Position numbers and translations under genes: made by a program
Part shown: positions 1 to 9,731 of the stretch, in pieces
How positions within the stretch are numbered: position 1 is the first letter of the stretch
Layout of the letters: each line of letters begins with the position of its first letter
The notes under the pieces: model-generated
Told to the model about the DNA's origin: nothing
Seen by the model: only the letters and a program-made list of their open reading frames with translations
Databases searched by the model: none
Origin: Burkholderia pyrrocinia
GTDB lineage: Bacteria; Pseudomonadota; Gammaproteobacteria; Burkholderiales; Burkholderiaceae
Direction of reading: 5' to 3'
Assembly (NCBI RefSeq): GCF_018417535.1
Contig: NZ_CP070977.1
Span: forward strand, 2,294,001-2,358,000
DNA: 64,000 nt

Positions 1-3000
1 TCCATTCTGTTCTTCGCCAGCCCTGGATGGGATGCAGGATCGTTATCGAGCCACCGAGCCCACCTCGAAAGGAACAACGCTACCTCCACACCATTCGGAA
101 TGGTTTCACCACGCGACGCCTTCTCGGCATGAGTGAATTGAGCGTCCGGATTGTAAACGATACGGTAGCCGAGGTTTCGGACCCGCAAACAAAGGTCGAC
201 GTCGTTGAATTCAAGACTGAATCGTTCGTCGAAGCCATTTAGTTGGCTAAGAATAGATCGCCGTGTCGCGAACACGGCTCCTGTAACGACCGACCATTCT
301 CGCTGTGCCACGGCCCAATTCTGATAGGTTTTGGCATCGGCAGGCCATCCGAGCCACGCGTGCGCTATGGTGCGAAGTGTCGGGAACATGCCGGCGTGCT
401 GGATATGGCCATTCTCGAAATAGAGACGCGCACCGACACCGCCGACACGTTCGTCAACGGCGAAGGTAAGTAGCGCAGCAAGCCAATCCGTGCCGCCCGG
501 AACGACGTCATCATTCATGAAAATGATCTGTTCGTCCGTTGCCGCACGCCAAAGCTGATTCATCTTTGTTGCGTAGTTGAACGGCTCACTGGCATCACGG
601 ACCGTTTCGATTCGTTTTAACTGAAACGGCCATTTCCGACTCATCCAGTCAGGATGCCCAGCGATGTCGTCTCCAACGATAACCGTCAGACGGTCCATGG
701 CCCACCGAACCTCGGAAATCCCCTCCAGCAATTGCTCGATGTAGCTCCCATCCCCTCCGACCCGAGCGGTTCGGCAAGTGGGAATGACGATGGTCACCGG
801 GGGATAGCCGATATCCGCGAAGCGGCGGCGCTGGAACAGCAAATTACTCGCAGGTTCGTTAGAAAGCGCGATGCCTGCAAACCCCTCGAGCGACGAAAGC
901 GCAGCGAGCCGCGAACGGTTGTCCGCGACTGGACGCCGTGCCTCGAAGCCGAGCAGGACCTTCGGGATGCGACTGATTGCACCACCGGCTTCAGCTACAC
1001 GTAGCACTACGTCATAAAGTACCGCCGTTCCGCGCCGCGCATTCAACCCTCCAATGGCCGTTAGCGTTTTACGTCGGATCGAGACCGGTGCGCCGATATA
1101 GTCCTGCGCGACAAGCAGCGTCGAGTTGAAGTCCGGCTTCAACCGAACACGATCCAGCGGATCTTCGCCCCCGGCGACATCGTCGGCATAGAACAGGACG
1201 ACATCGGGGCGGTTGGTGGCAGCACTCAGAAAGGCATGTTTGGCATCGGGAGAAATGCGGGCCTCACCCGGGGCGAAAATCAGCCAGTCATTGGGATCAC
1301 CATCGGCAAGCGACGCCCCGGTCCATGAAAGGTCGTTAGCCAAAAGGACAGGCACAAAACCGTCGCCTGGAGCAAAGTCCGCGAAACGTTGAGCGCCGGC
1401 AAGGTCGACGGAAATTGCCGGCGGCGCCGGTGGGATGTTTACAACCAATTGACTGGACAGGCTGGCAGCGTTAGCCGCAGAAGCGGCGATCGACGCAGCA
1501 AAGCTCGCTTCAACCGCGCGTGCCACGGTGTCATACGACAGAAGCCGAGCGATATTTCGTTTAGCTGCCTCGTTTATCGTGCGATCACCCTTCGCAATGG
1601 CCGTCGCGGCCTTGACAAGCGCTGCGGCCAGAGCACTTTCATCTACCTTGCCCCAACCATGCCCGGCCAGATAATGGCCGTGGTCTTCTTTCAATACCCA
1701 GGGCGTGGCCTGCACGGGATAGCCGCAGTCCGAATTGACGAAGTCCCGTGTACCGCCAAAATCCGTCGCGACCACGGACTTGCCGAGCGCCATAGCTTCC
1801 GCAACCGTCAGACCGAACCCTTCCGAACAATGGGGCGATGCATAGAGGTCAGCGGCAGCCATCAGGCTGGTAACTTCATCCGCGTGAAGCGACACTTCCA
1901 ACAGTTTCACTCCGGGAGTGCCCGTGGCCAATGCATAAAGCATCTTGCCAGCGTCCGGGCGGTCGTAAAGATGCTTTGTCTTGAGAACGAGATTCCAGCC
2001 TTGCTTTGCCAAGCCGGATTCCGCAAAGGCTCGTATTAATCCTTCCGGATTTTTTCGCACCAAATAGCTGGCCGCATCAAAAATATAAAGAATCACACGA
2101 TTCGCAGGATCGATCCCAAACCGCCGAAGAATCGAATCCCGATCCGAAGCAATACGCGTCGGCACGCGAACCGGATGATGAATTACGTCGACGGGCACCT
2201 TGGCTTCAGCAGAAAAGATTTCGGCACAATAACGGCTTGGCGCCCAGATGCGATCGACCGAGTGCAACTCCTTTTGCCACGCCGGTGGAATACGATCTGT
2301 TTCCCAGACCCAGTACCCGATCCTTTGCTTGGCAGACTGGATGATTTCGAGCTGTTCGGCCGTCAGCACTTCCCAAGAGTCCGGGTTCAAATGAACGACG
2401 GCAATATCAGGATTTCCCACGAAATCCAGCGTCTCGACAGCCGGGCAAATGAGCCTGTGAACATGAAAAGGCTTGGTCACCGGATAGGCGTTGAGTTGAA
2501 TATTCGTGTGCCTCAACGTACAGAGCATTTCCCGGCTCGCTGCCCCCAGACCATTCTCATAGTTCCAGGGACCGAAATAAGCCACACGCAGGGGATGGTC
2601 GTTGCTAATCGCTTCATACTCCTTGGCGTTAACGAGCAACGAATCGTCGGATCCGGCAGGCAGATACGCTATGTCCGCAGCACGGAGTGACGCACGAACA
2701 AGATTGACATCAAAGCCGGCGCTCTCGAGGACTTGCGGCCAGTTCTCATGTATCTCCTGAAGCATTTCAGGCTGGTCGGTCGCTTCGGCAAACCGTTTGA
2801 GCAACATCTCGACCTTGATGAATGGAAAGCCCTGGTCGATCAGTTCACGCCAATTGAAAAGCGTCGGATTGACCGGAAAGGATCCCGCGAACAGTGCACT
2901 CACCGTTAGCCCGGCCTTTCGCATCTGTGTCGCGAGTGGCATTTCATAGGCACGAATCGCATCGTCTTTGTGATCGATCCGTCGGATGTCACGTATAAAG

Positions 3001-4229
3001 TGCTGAAAAACCCACGAACTGAGCGCCCTGGGTTTGATACCCATAAAATAGCTCTGTACGTGCCAACCATATTCATGACTGGCAGTAAGACCGACGATAT
3101 CGGACGGGCAAGAGCGGACGCGGTCCATCATTTCGAGAAAGGTTGTCCTATCAGCGGCAGGGACAACGCTGTCGTTGGTCATTACCAGCAAACTGGCGCC
3201 AAACAGGCTGGGACAAAGTTGAAAGGCATGAGCCCAGGCACCGAAGTCGTAACCGACATTGTCACGAACGATGATGCCATCCGCAGCTGCAATCTCCTCA
3301 TCGCGCAATTCCAGCGGTCGATAGACGACAACGACAAGCTGGACAGACAAACCTGCCCCTCGCAACTGCTGAATATACGGCAGCACATGTGGCTTCAACC
3401 GCCCCGCCGGGGCATGAGTCACAAGAATCGCTGCCTCGCCTTGAGACGCCAGGCGCATTTCCTTCACGATTACGCTTCGTGCTTCCGCCACCAGTCCACC
3501 GTAAAGCTGGCGCGCATTGGTTGCCCGTCCTTCCTGTCGCCCAAGTTTTATGTAGTGAACAAGAGGATTCAATCCGGAACCGGATACGTCAGGATACGTG
3601 GAAAGGTAGAAATCCGTATCAAATTTCGGGCCGGGATTTCTATTTTCATGGCATCCATTGACCACATAATGCAATAACGGATCAACCCCACCCTCCCGTA
3701 CATCAGGGTACGTCATGCAATACCAATCAGGGTCAAATATTCCTTCGACCTTGTTTCGTTCGCTCCGGATCTCTTCCTCACCAACACCCAACCAACCTGC
3801 CAACTCTTCCTTTTCTTCAGAACCACGTGACACGGAATTCGCGAGATTAGGCTGCGCCCCATGCTGCCTGCCGACATGATTGGCTCGCACCCGCGCCTTT
3901 CGATGAGCAGGCGTCACGCCAAGTTCAGGATCGAATAGCGCGAGCCGCCACCCGCCGAGACGACGCGATTTGCGAAAACGGGCAACCGCGACCGAAAGAC
4001 CGGGTACGCGCTCCCAATCCGGCCTCGCCTCCGCTGATCGAATCAACTGATCCAGGATCGATATACGAGAATGGCCCTGGCGCAGACGACCGGAATAATA
4101 TGCCAAGCCGGCCGCATCCACTGCCCGCTTGAACAACAACTTGAATGCGAGGCCGACAAAGAGCTCGTCACGCGCCTCCATTAGATGATCTATTGAGACG
4201 AAATATCCTTCATCGCCCGCGCCACTCAT
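1..4229 (-). CDS. Large multi-domain capsule glycosyltransferase (RgpF-like + GT4 + GT2), 3' end cut by window edge
   Basis: An open frame runs from an ATG at 4229 leftward off the window, giving at least 1409 residues without a stop. The start is preceded by an AGGTGG ribosome site. The order is: two repeats of the type F-D-x-D-x-Y...YPDV...P-L-x-H-Y (from about residue 163); a rhamnan-synthesis-F-like block (about 260-480, with LVTHAPAGR and RDNVGYDFGAW); a GT4 domain (about 540-900, with EGFGLTVAEAMALG); and a C-terminal GT2 domain (from about 1140, with VTIVIPTC, FMNDDVVPGG and FNDVDLCLR). Such proteins add several sugars to a growing surface polysaccharide at the cytoplasmic membrane. 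The role in capsule assembly is inferred from the neighbouring exporter genes. Which sugars are moved cannot be told. Base composition is lower in GC than in the housekeeping genes further on, especially towards the 5' end. Confidence 0.88.
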   Translation of the reverse strand, partial: MSGAGDEGYFVSIDHLMEARDELFVGLAFKLLFKRAVDAAGLAYYSGRLRQGHSRISILDQLIRSAEARPDWERVPGLSVAVARFRKSRRLGGWRLALFDPELGVTPAHRKARVRANHVGRQHGAQPNLANSVSRGSEEKEELAGWLGVGEEEIRSERNKVEGIFDPDWYCMTYPDVREGGVDPLLHYVVNGCHENRNPGPKFDTDFYLSTYPDVSGSGLNPLVHYIKLGRQEGRATNARQLYGGLVAEARSVIVKEMRLASQGEAAILVTHAPAGRLKPHVLPYIQQLRGAGLSVQLVVVVYRPLELRDEEIAAADGIIVRDNVGYDFGAWAHAFQLCPSLFGASLLVMTNDSVVPAADRTTFLEMMDRVRSCPSDIVGLTASHEYGWHVQSYFMGIKPRALSSWVFQHFIRDIRRIDHKDDAIRAYEMPLATQMRKAGLTVSALFAGSFPVNPTLFNWRELIDQGFPFIKVEMLLKRFAEATDQPEMLQEIHENWPQVLESAGFDVNLVRASLRAADIAYLPAGSDDSLLVNAKEYEAISNDHPLRVAYFGPWNYENGLGAASREMLCTLRHTNIQLNAYPVTKPFHVHRLICPAVETLDFVGNPDIAVVHLNPDSWEVLTAEQLEIIQSAKQRIGYWVWETDRIPPAWQKELHSVDRIWAPSRYCAEIFSAEAKVPVDVIHHPVRVPTRIASDRDSILRRFGIDPANRVILYIFDAASYLVRKNPEGLIRAFAESGLAKQGWNLVLKTKHLYDRPDAGKMLYALATGTPGVKLLEVSLHADEVTSLMAAADLYASPHCSEGFGLTVAEAMALGKSVVATDFGGTRDFVNSDCGYPVQATPWVLKEDHGHYLAGHGWGKVDESALAAALVKAATAIAKGDRTINEAAKRNIARLLSYDTVARAVEASFAASIAASAANAASLSSQLVVNIPPAPPAISVDLAGAQRFADFAPGDGFVPVLLANDLSWTGASLADGDPNDWLIFAPGEARISPDAKHAFLSAATNRPDVVLFYADDVAGGEDPLDRVRLKPDFNSTLLVAQDYIGAPVSIRRKTLTAIGGLNARRGTAVLYDVVLRVAEAGGAISRIPKVLLGFEARRPVADNRSRLAALSSLEGFAGIALSNEPASNLLFQRRRFADIGYPPVTIVIPTCRTARVGGDGSYIEQLLEGISEVRWAMDRLTVIVGDDIAGHPDWMSRKWPFQLKRIETVRDASEPFNYATKMNQLWRAATDEQIIFMNDDVVPGGTDWLAALLTFAVDERVGGVGARLYFENGHIQHAGMFPTLRTIAHAWLGWPADAKTYQNWAVAQREWSVVTGAVFATRRSILSQLNGFDERFSLEFNDVDLCLRVRNLGYRIVYNPDAQFTHAEKASRGETIPNGVEVALFLSRWARWLDNDPASHPGLAKNRM

Positions 4230-4312
4230 CTTAGCCACCTAACATTTCCATTAAATTGAATCAACAAAAATTTGCAATCCACCGAAATGCATCTAAACCA
4301 ATATTTCCGCGG

Positions 4313-5530
4313 TCAACTCGCAACCCAACGAACAGCGACGTAGATTTTCGCTCCGCCGAGCGAACGTTCATGCTGATCGCGTCGCTCGATATCGCGCCTC
4401 GCCCCGGCCATCAACTGGCGCGTACTTCCGAATAAACCGAGCCGCATACCCTGCTGCCTGAACAGATCAAACCGGCGTTCCACGTGACTGTACCGACCCG
4501 CTGTCAAGCGCCGGCCGTATACGCTCGAGGTCCGGCCCAGGCTCGTCTCGCCGACGCACTGCGTAAGCGCATTGGACAGCATGCTCAGGTATCGTCCGAC
4601 AATCTCGCACACTTTCCCGATGATGTACGGATCAGCAGACACATTGGGGCCTTTCGAGCGGCGATGTCGCCCTCCGAACAGCGGTAGCTGTCGGGCCACC
4701 GAATGCGTTGAAATACGAATCGGCACCGCCGCGGAATGCACGCTCCGGCGTGTTGCCGCATCCCGCTTCTCATGCGGAACCTTCGCCGGCAGTTCTGTCA
4801 CGGCTGCCTCGCTGTCAACCGCCATCACGGCGGCCTTTGGCCAGCGGACCCGAGAATGACGCAGCGGACGCAAGCGGCTCGTTGACAACAATGGTTCCCG
4901 CTCCAGTTCCGAAACCACAACCTCGGCGCCCTTCCCGCGCCCTATCGCCCGCGGCGCCATGAGACGACCGTAGAGCAATACAAACTTGTCCGGGACGGAG
5001 CACGTGGCAAACGCCGATTCGTTCATTTTGGAGCGATCGCCTCCGACGCAGGCGCGGGCATTGTAGAAGGCATTCACCGGAAGAACCTGCCACGATGAAA
5101 TGGCAAATGAGCTTTGCGGAAGCCCAAAGGGCACATAACGAGCCGTCGGCCGTTGCAATGTGACCCGCGCCAGGACACGCGAAAGCGACTGGATGAGAAA
5201 TGCGCCGGAAAAGTGGCGTCCGGCTATCAGGCACCAAGAGCTCAAGGCGGTACGAAAAAATTCGTGGGAGAACCTAATGCTCGCCGTCCGACGGACCGAG
5301 GTGAAGATCCGATCGTAGATCGAGCCCCGTTTCATATCGTCAAGAATCCGCCTCGCCATCGCATGACACGACGCGAGGGTTTGGCCAAGGACGCTGCGCA
5401 CTTGCTCCACCTGTTCCCCGGGCAAACCCGGCAATCGCGAGAAATCTGCTGCAGTCGGCTCATGGAGGCAATTCGTCACACGAGTGAAAAGCACAAGAAA
5501 CGAGGCCCGCTTTCGAGCCGGAATGACCAC
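4313..5530 (-). CDS. Unassigned 405-codon ORF in capsule locus, possibly a decayed gene
   Basis: This is the only long frame between the two giant glycosyltransferases, in the same direction. A 405-codon open frame at this moderate GC content is unlikely by chance, and codon third positions lean to G/C, so it is or was probably coding. I do not recognise the product. It is rich in Arg, Ser and Ala, has no clear signal peptide and no glycosyltransferase, methyltransferase, acyltransferase or transposase motif. Hydrophobic stretches near residues 70-130 are too short and broken to call membrane helices. No good ribosome site precedes the ATG at 5530. It could be a locus-specific polysaccharide-modifying enzyme, or a gene with frameshifts that hide its family. 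Confidence 0.4.
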   Translation of the reverse strand: MVIPARKRASFLVLFTRVTNCLHEPTAADFSRLPGLPGEQVEQVRSVLGQTLASCHAMARRILDDMKRGSIYDRIFTSVRRTASIRFSHEFFRTALSSWCLIAGRHFSGAFLIQSLSRVLARVTLQRPTARYVPFGLPQSSFAISSWQVLPVNAFYNARACVGGDRSKMNESAFATCSVPDKFVLLYGRLMAPRAIGRGKGAEVVVSELEREPLLSTSRLRPLRHSRVRWPKAAVMAVDSEAAVTELPAKVPHEKRDAATRRSVHSAAVPIRISTHSVARQLPLFGGRHRRSKGPNVSADPYIIGKVCEIVGRYLSMLSNALTQCVGETSLGRTSSVYGRRLTAGRYSHVERRFDLFRQQGMRLGLFGSTRQLMAGARRDIERRDQHERSLGGAKIYVAVRWVAS

Positions 5531-5696
5531 AATGATCGTCGCTTCACCGTGTCACCCACAAGACCCGATGCTATTTCATTTGCACGCTGCCTATTGACTT
5601 ACCGCTCAGCCCTTCCCCAAATTGAATTAAACGATATATCGGATGGACATTAATTTCGCGCACGAGGCACATACCTCGCGCACGAAATCATTCAAA

Positions 5697-8600
5697 TCAC
5701 ACCTTTACAGCGTCGGCTTTTTCGAGAAGATTCCTCGAAACAAACCACAGTCCATCGACATATTTTTTCTTCGCTTCGATAATTCCAGCGCAATCAGATT
5801 GAGCCAGACCAAGTCGAGCGGCATCCGTCATGACAGCCTTTTCGACGTGTCGAATCGAATACAGATAGTCCTTTACAGAAGAAAACCTTACGATTCGGAA
5901 ATTCTGGAACAAAGCTTCTGCTTCCTCCGTCCCTCTCTTGAACGACTCCGCGGGGTTACTCGTGTAGTCGTGGGAATGGAACACGACAGCACTCGGGCAG
6001 TACGCTCGGGAATATCCGGCATCAAGCAATCGTTTCGCGATCCCCTGATCTTCCGCAAACTCGACGCTCGGAAAGCGGTAGTGCCTCAACAAATCGCCCC
6101 GATAAGCAGCGTTGTTGTCACTATTAAAACAAAGTCCAGCCCTGAAGAATTGATCATTTTGGTATCGATCCCCCCAACGCCTTCTATCCGTCAAAATGCC
6201 AAACTGCATTCCAATGTTCCCGAAATGCTGGGAAAGATCATAATCGTAAATCGGATGATGCTGCGGATAAGCACGATGCGCTCCAAATGAGTACCCGCAG
6301 TCCGGCAACATTGCAAGCGGAGACACCAGTGATTCCAACCAATATTCCGTTGCCGGGAGCGCATCCTGGGTCAGATAAGCGTAATAATCTGCATAATGCA
6401 GCTCCGCGCCCAGATTGCGGGTGCCTCCATGCTGGAACTGCGCCACGTCGATCGCGTGAACCTTCGCCAAGCCAAGGCGCTCGATTTTTTCGATAATCGG
6501 AGATACCTCCCCGCCCTTTCGAGTATCGACAATTTGAATTTCGGTGTTGTAAGACGTCAACTGACCGTGTATCGCCTCAATTACCCCCTCAAAGTCCATA
6601 TCCGGGTAATACGTAGGTATGACGACACCAACGTTCTTTTTCACAACAACAGCCGGACCACCACGATGATTCGGGTTCAATTTTTCATCGAGCCAGCCCG
6701 ACAATTTCTCGAACTCACTTTCCCAAGAAATTGAACGCGCGAAGTCCGTGTACTCCCTTCGGAGTTCATCGAATTTCGATTGATCAAGATCTTTAGCCAG
6801 CGAGAGAATTTTCCCTACGATTGCCTCACTCGTAGGCGCTACGGATATCGCACCGTGAATATCGGTAGTTTTCTGCGTCGACTCGGATCTCGGCTGAATG
6901 ACAATTGTTCCGGCCGCTGCCAACTCCACTGGCAATATCGAATAGTTAGTCGCCGAAGCTGCAAGACCAAATTTCGCTCGCTGAAACAGCTCTGCCATCT
7001 GTTGAACGCTCAGTATCCCTGCATTCGTGACGGCCGACGACACACGAGGCCCGGGCTCGTCGTCGCCAAAAATTACAACCTCCCCCATTCCCAACCTGGA
7101 GAGTCGATTTGCCACGTCGATCATCAAATCCGAGCAACGCCGATTCGTATGCCCGCGAACGTATATGACGGCCAAGATATCGCGCTCTTCCAGCTTCGGA
7201 TCTTTTTTCTGGAAAACTGACTCTGCGCACAATTCAAAATGCGTATGATCCCCTTCCTGATCGGAAATCAACGATTCGAGCCAATTTCCCGCGCATACAA
7301 AGTCCAACCCCATCTTGAACGTGTATTCGGCGCGAAGCGCATCCGTTCCAGCCGGCAAGAAAAGACTTTCTCTATCCTGGAGAAAATACAGTCTGACGTT
7401 CGACTGAACGTTCTCGGCGACGCTATATACGGTTGTCCAAGCCGTGGCGATCAAGAATTCATTCTCGATCGACTTAAACCCGCTCTCCATCAAACGGAAG
7501 GAGACATTCGTACTCGGAAAATGACCGATATATTCCGAATACAGCGCATCGATTTGGGCGCTATTGGTAGCATCATCGACCCAAAACACCGACTTCCACC
7601 CCAAGCGCGCCAACGTCCTGGCACATCTGAAAATGGTCGTGTGCCCGCCGCCACCCTTCGAGAACAGAGGAATTACCCAGTTTAATGTTTTCTTGCCGGC
7701 AGATTTCGCGGATTTTTCATACTTGGCTTCCGCGTAATCAGTTTCGCCTTCGATCAGACGTAACTCTTTTTTGTCCTGAACTGGCTCGCTCAGTCCCAAC
7801 CAATGCCGGACCCATTCGATCGCCGAGTGATAGTTCAGCCGTCTCGCCCCCGCGGAAACCTCTTGCGACGGGAAATGTCCCATCAACATACCAATTGAAA
7901 GAAAATGCTCAAACGCGGAATGTGGCCAACGCTCCAGGCTCGACGAATATTTTTCCTTGTAATAAGCTGGATCGAAAAATCTGGACGGTTGAGCATGTTC
8001 GGACTCTCCGAACAACACATAGTGCTCAAATGGATCGACCCCGGCGCCCTTCAGATCCGGCCTATTTTCGAAATAGAAATCAGAATCGAATTGAAAGAAT
8101 TTTCGAGCAGCACCAATCTCTTCCGGGGAATAAATTTTCCGCGATTTTTCGAATGAGACATCTGCCCGGTAAAACTCCCGCTGCTCCGCATAACCGTGCG
8201 ATACATAATGCAGCACCGGGTCGGTCAACGTGTGAGCGACGTCCGGGTTGCATTTCCAGTAACTAATTGCAGAAAATTCAGTGTTTGGAGCAAGCAAGTT
8301 AGCCCTGCCAATCTCCTGATAATGCTGAATAGGTTGCTGGTCGGCGCCCAGATGATAAACCTTGGCATACCAATCTGCATTGAACTCGACAAAAGCACTT
8401 ACCTCGGAGAACCCTTGTTCTCTGTAGCGTCTCTGTTCCGCGATGCCATATTGCAAATAATGCAGCATCGCATGCCAGCGACTCCACGATTGAGGCAGAT
8501 CGCGGTTCAGCATGATGTATTTCTGCCAATCAAAATCATTCGGAATGTTCGAAACATTCAGATTGAGCGACTCAGTCAGATCCGAGAACGACGGGTGCGT

Positions 8601-8756
8601 TTTTTTCCCAACGCTACGATGTCGAACCCCAAAAATATTGCGGACGTGTCTCGTGAGGTTATTACTGGCGCGCCAGTGATTGACAATCTCACCATCGCTC
8701 AGACCTTTGATTTCCGGATACCAATCACGATAAAATTCAAAATCCACTCGCTTCAC
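5697..8756 (-). CDS. Multi-domain capsule glycosyltransferase (repeat region + GT4-like + rhamnosyltransferase GT2)
   Basis: A 1019-residue protein starting at GTG 8756, with a GCGGGAG ribosome site 8 bases upstream. Residues 1 to about 300 hold five or six degenerate modules built on F-x-x-x-x-Y...P-D...HY-x-x-x-G, the same module type seen in the neighbouring giant transferase. Residues about 355-690 resemble a GT4/WsaF-like glycosyltransferase (WVIPLFSKGGGGHTTI, ILPVELAAAGTIVIQP). Residues about 705-1000 form a GT2 rhamnosyltransferase-like domain (VGVVIPTYYPD, YLTQDALP, EDQGIAKRLLDAGY). It probably extends the capsule repeat unit in the cytoplasm before export. It lies 313 bases downstream of kpsT on the same strand and may share its transcript. 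Low GC relative to the core genome suggests acquired DNA. Donor and acceptor sugars are not predictable. Confidence 0.88.
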   Translation of the reverse strand: MKRVDFEFYRDWYPEIKGLSDGEIVNHWRASNNLTRHVRNIFGVRHRSVGKKTHPSFSDLTESLNLNVSNIPNDFDWQKYIMLNRDLPQSWSRWHAMLHYLQYGIAEQRRYREQGFSEVSAFVEFNADWYAKVYHLGADQQPIQHYQEIGRANLLAPNTEFSAISYWKCNPDVAHTLTDPVLHYVSHGYAEQREFYRADVSFEKSRKIYSPEEIGAARKFFQFDSDFYFENRPDLKGAGVDPFEHYVLFGESEHAQPSRFFDPAYYKEKYSSSLERWPHSAFEHFLSIGMLMGHFPSQEVSAGARRLNYHSAIEWVRHWLGLSEPVQDKKELRLIEGETDYAEAKYEKSAKSAGKKTLNWVIPLFSKGGGGHTTIFRCARTLARLGWKSVFWVDDATNSAQIDALYSEYIGHFPSTNVSFRLMESGFKSIENEFLIATAWTTVYSVAENVQSNVRLYFLQDRESLFLPAGTDALRAEYTFKMGLDFVCAGNWLESLISDQEGDHTHFELCAESVFQKKDPKLEERDILAVIYVRGHTNRRCSDLMIDVANRLSRLGMGEVVIFGDDEPGPRVSSAVTNAGILSVQQMAELFQRAKFGLAASATNYSILPVELAAAGTIVIQPRSESTQKTTDIHGAISVAPTSEAIVGKILSLAKDLDQSKFDELRREYTDFARSISWESEFEKLSGWLDEKLNPNHRGGPAVVVKKNVGVVIPTYYPDMDFEGVIEAIHGQLTSYNTEIQIVDTRKGGEVSPIIEKIERLGLAKVHAIDVAQFQHGGTRNLGAELHYADYYAYLTQDALPATEYWLESLVSPLAMLPDCGYSFGAHRAYPQHHPIYDYDLSQHFGNIGMQFGILTDRRRWGDRYQNDQFFRAGLCFNSDNNAAYRGDLLRHYRFPSVEFAEDQGIAKRLLDAGYSRAYCPSAVVFHSHDYTSNPAESFKRGTEEAEALFQNFRIVRFSSVKDYLYSIRHVEKAVMTDAARLGLAQSDCAGIIEAKKKYVDGLWFVSRNLLEKADAVKV

Positions 8757-9069
8757 GAATTTTACTCCCGCAATTTAATTATAAAAACCTGAGATAGCGA
8801 CAGGGCACCTCTCTCGTTATTTTCGAGGCAGCCCGCCCTACGGTGTCGCACTCGTTCCAGTTTCCGTACGGAAAGGTCTCCCGCACTGAACGATCGATTA
8901 CAAATCGAATGCAGCACTGCGATGTCAAATCGATACCTTCACAAATATCCAGGCTGCATCCATGAAATATCCAGCAAAATTCTGCACCTTATGTGACGCA
9001 CTGCTCTCTCGCAAGAATCAGTGGGCACATTTTAGGCAGCCGCCTAAAGAGAACCACTCTGCCACGACA
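8757..9069. other. Non-coding gap between kpsT and glycosyltransferase gene
   Basis: This 313-base AT-richer gap has no credible gene on either strand. A short inverted repeat (TTTAGGC at 9031-9037 and GCCTAAA at 9042-9048) lies 22 bases past the kpsT stop, but lacks a T tract on the minus strand. The ribosome site of the downstream glycosyltransferase is at its lower end. A promoter for the glycosyltransferase could lie here, but none is clear. Confidence 0.6.
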
Positions 9070-9723
9070 TTAAAGCGATTCGTAAATTTGAATCGCCTCG
9101 TCAACCGTTCCACAAATTTTAAGCACACCATCATCAAGCACCGCAGCATGGCTGCAGTGATTCCGAATAAGATCGGTTTGGTGTGCAACGATAATCATCG
9201 CCCGATCACCACGCTTCTCGAACAACTCGACATTACACTTCTGATGAAAGCGATGATCGCCGACGGACATCCCTTCATCGATCAAGAAACAATCGAATTC
9301 GATCGACATCGAGATAGCAAAAGCCAGCCTCGAAGCCATACCTGAAGAATATGATTTGACTGGTTCATCGAGATACGCACCGAGTTCGGCAAAATCCTCG
9401 ACCAGATCGAGTGCCTTTCGATAATCGACGTTATATACACGAGAGATCAGACGTACATTGTCCTTACCCGTCAGGCTGCCCTGGAACGTGCCGCCAAATG
9501 CCAGTGGCCATGATACGGACATCGTCTTGACGACCTCACCCGAATGCGGTTTGTCCGAGCCGCTGATAATACGAATCAACGTCGATTTCCCGGCACCATT
9601 GCGTCCAAGAATACCCCACCGCTCTCCCGCCCGCACACGCAGGTTGACACCTCTGAGCACTTCCCGGTGCGAACGCCCGTGATGGATCGAGTAACGTTTG
9701 GTGACATTGCGCAGTTCAATCAT
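9070..9723 (-). CDS. kpsT: KpsT/Wzt-type ABC transporter ATP-binding protein for capsule export
   Basis: A 217-residue nucleotide-binding subunit of the inner-membrane capsule exporter. It has a Walker A motif GRNGAGKST at residues 40-48, a signature region YSSGMASRLAFA near 125, Walker B FDCFLIDE and a D-loop/H-loop region (IIVAHQ) near 190. The short length without a C-terminal carbohydrate-binding extension points to the KpsT/BexA/CtrD class rather than O-antigen Wzt. It is equivalent to wzt of the Burkholderia wcb capsule locus. The ATG at 9723 follows kpsM by 8 bases, with a GAGGTGG site directly after the kpsM stop, so the pair is translated from one message. ATP hydrolysis here drives export of lipid-linked capsule through KpsM, KpsE and the outer-membrane lipoprotein. 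Confidence 0.95.
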   Translation of the reverse strand: MIELRNVTKRYSIHHGRSHREVLRGVNLRVRAGERWGILGRNGAGKSTLIRIISGSDKPHSGEVVKTMSVSWPLAFGGTFQGSLTGKDNVRLISRVYNVDYRKALDLVEDFAELGAYLDEPVKSYSSGMASRLAFAISMSIEFDCFLIDEGMSVGDHRFHQKCNVELFEKRGDRAMIIVAHQTDLIRNHCSHAAVLDDGVLKICGTVDEAIQIYESL

Positions 9724-9731
9724 GTTCCACC

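Noticed and set aside
9031..9048. Short inverted repeat after kpsT as terminator
   Set aside because: Only seven pairs and no T tract on the transcribed strand.
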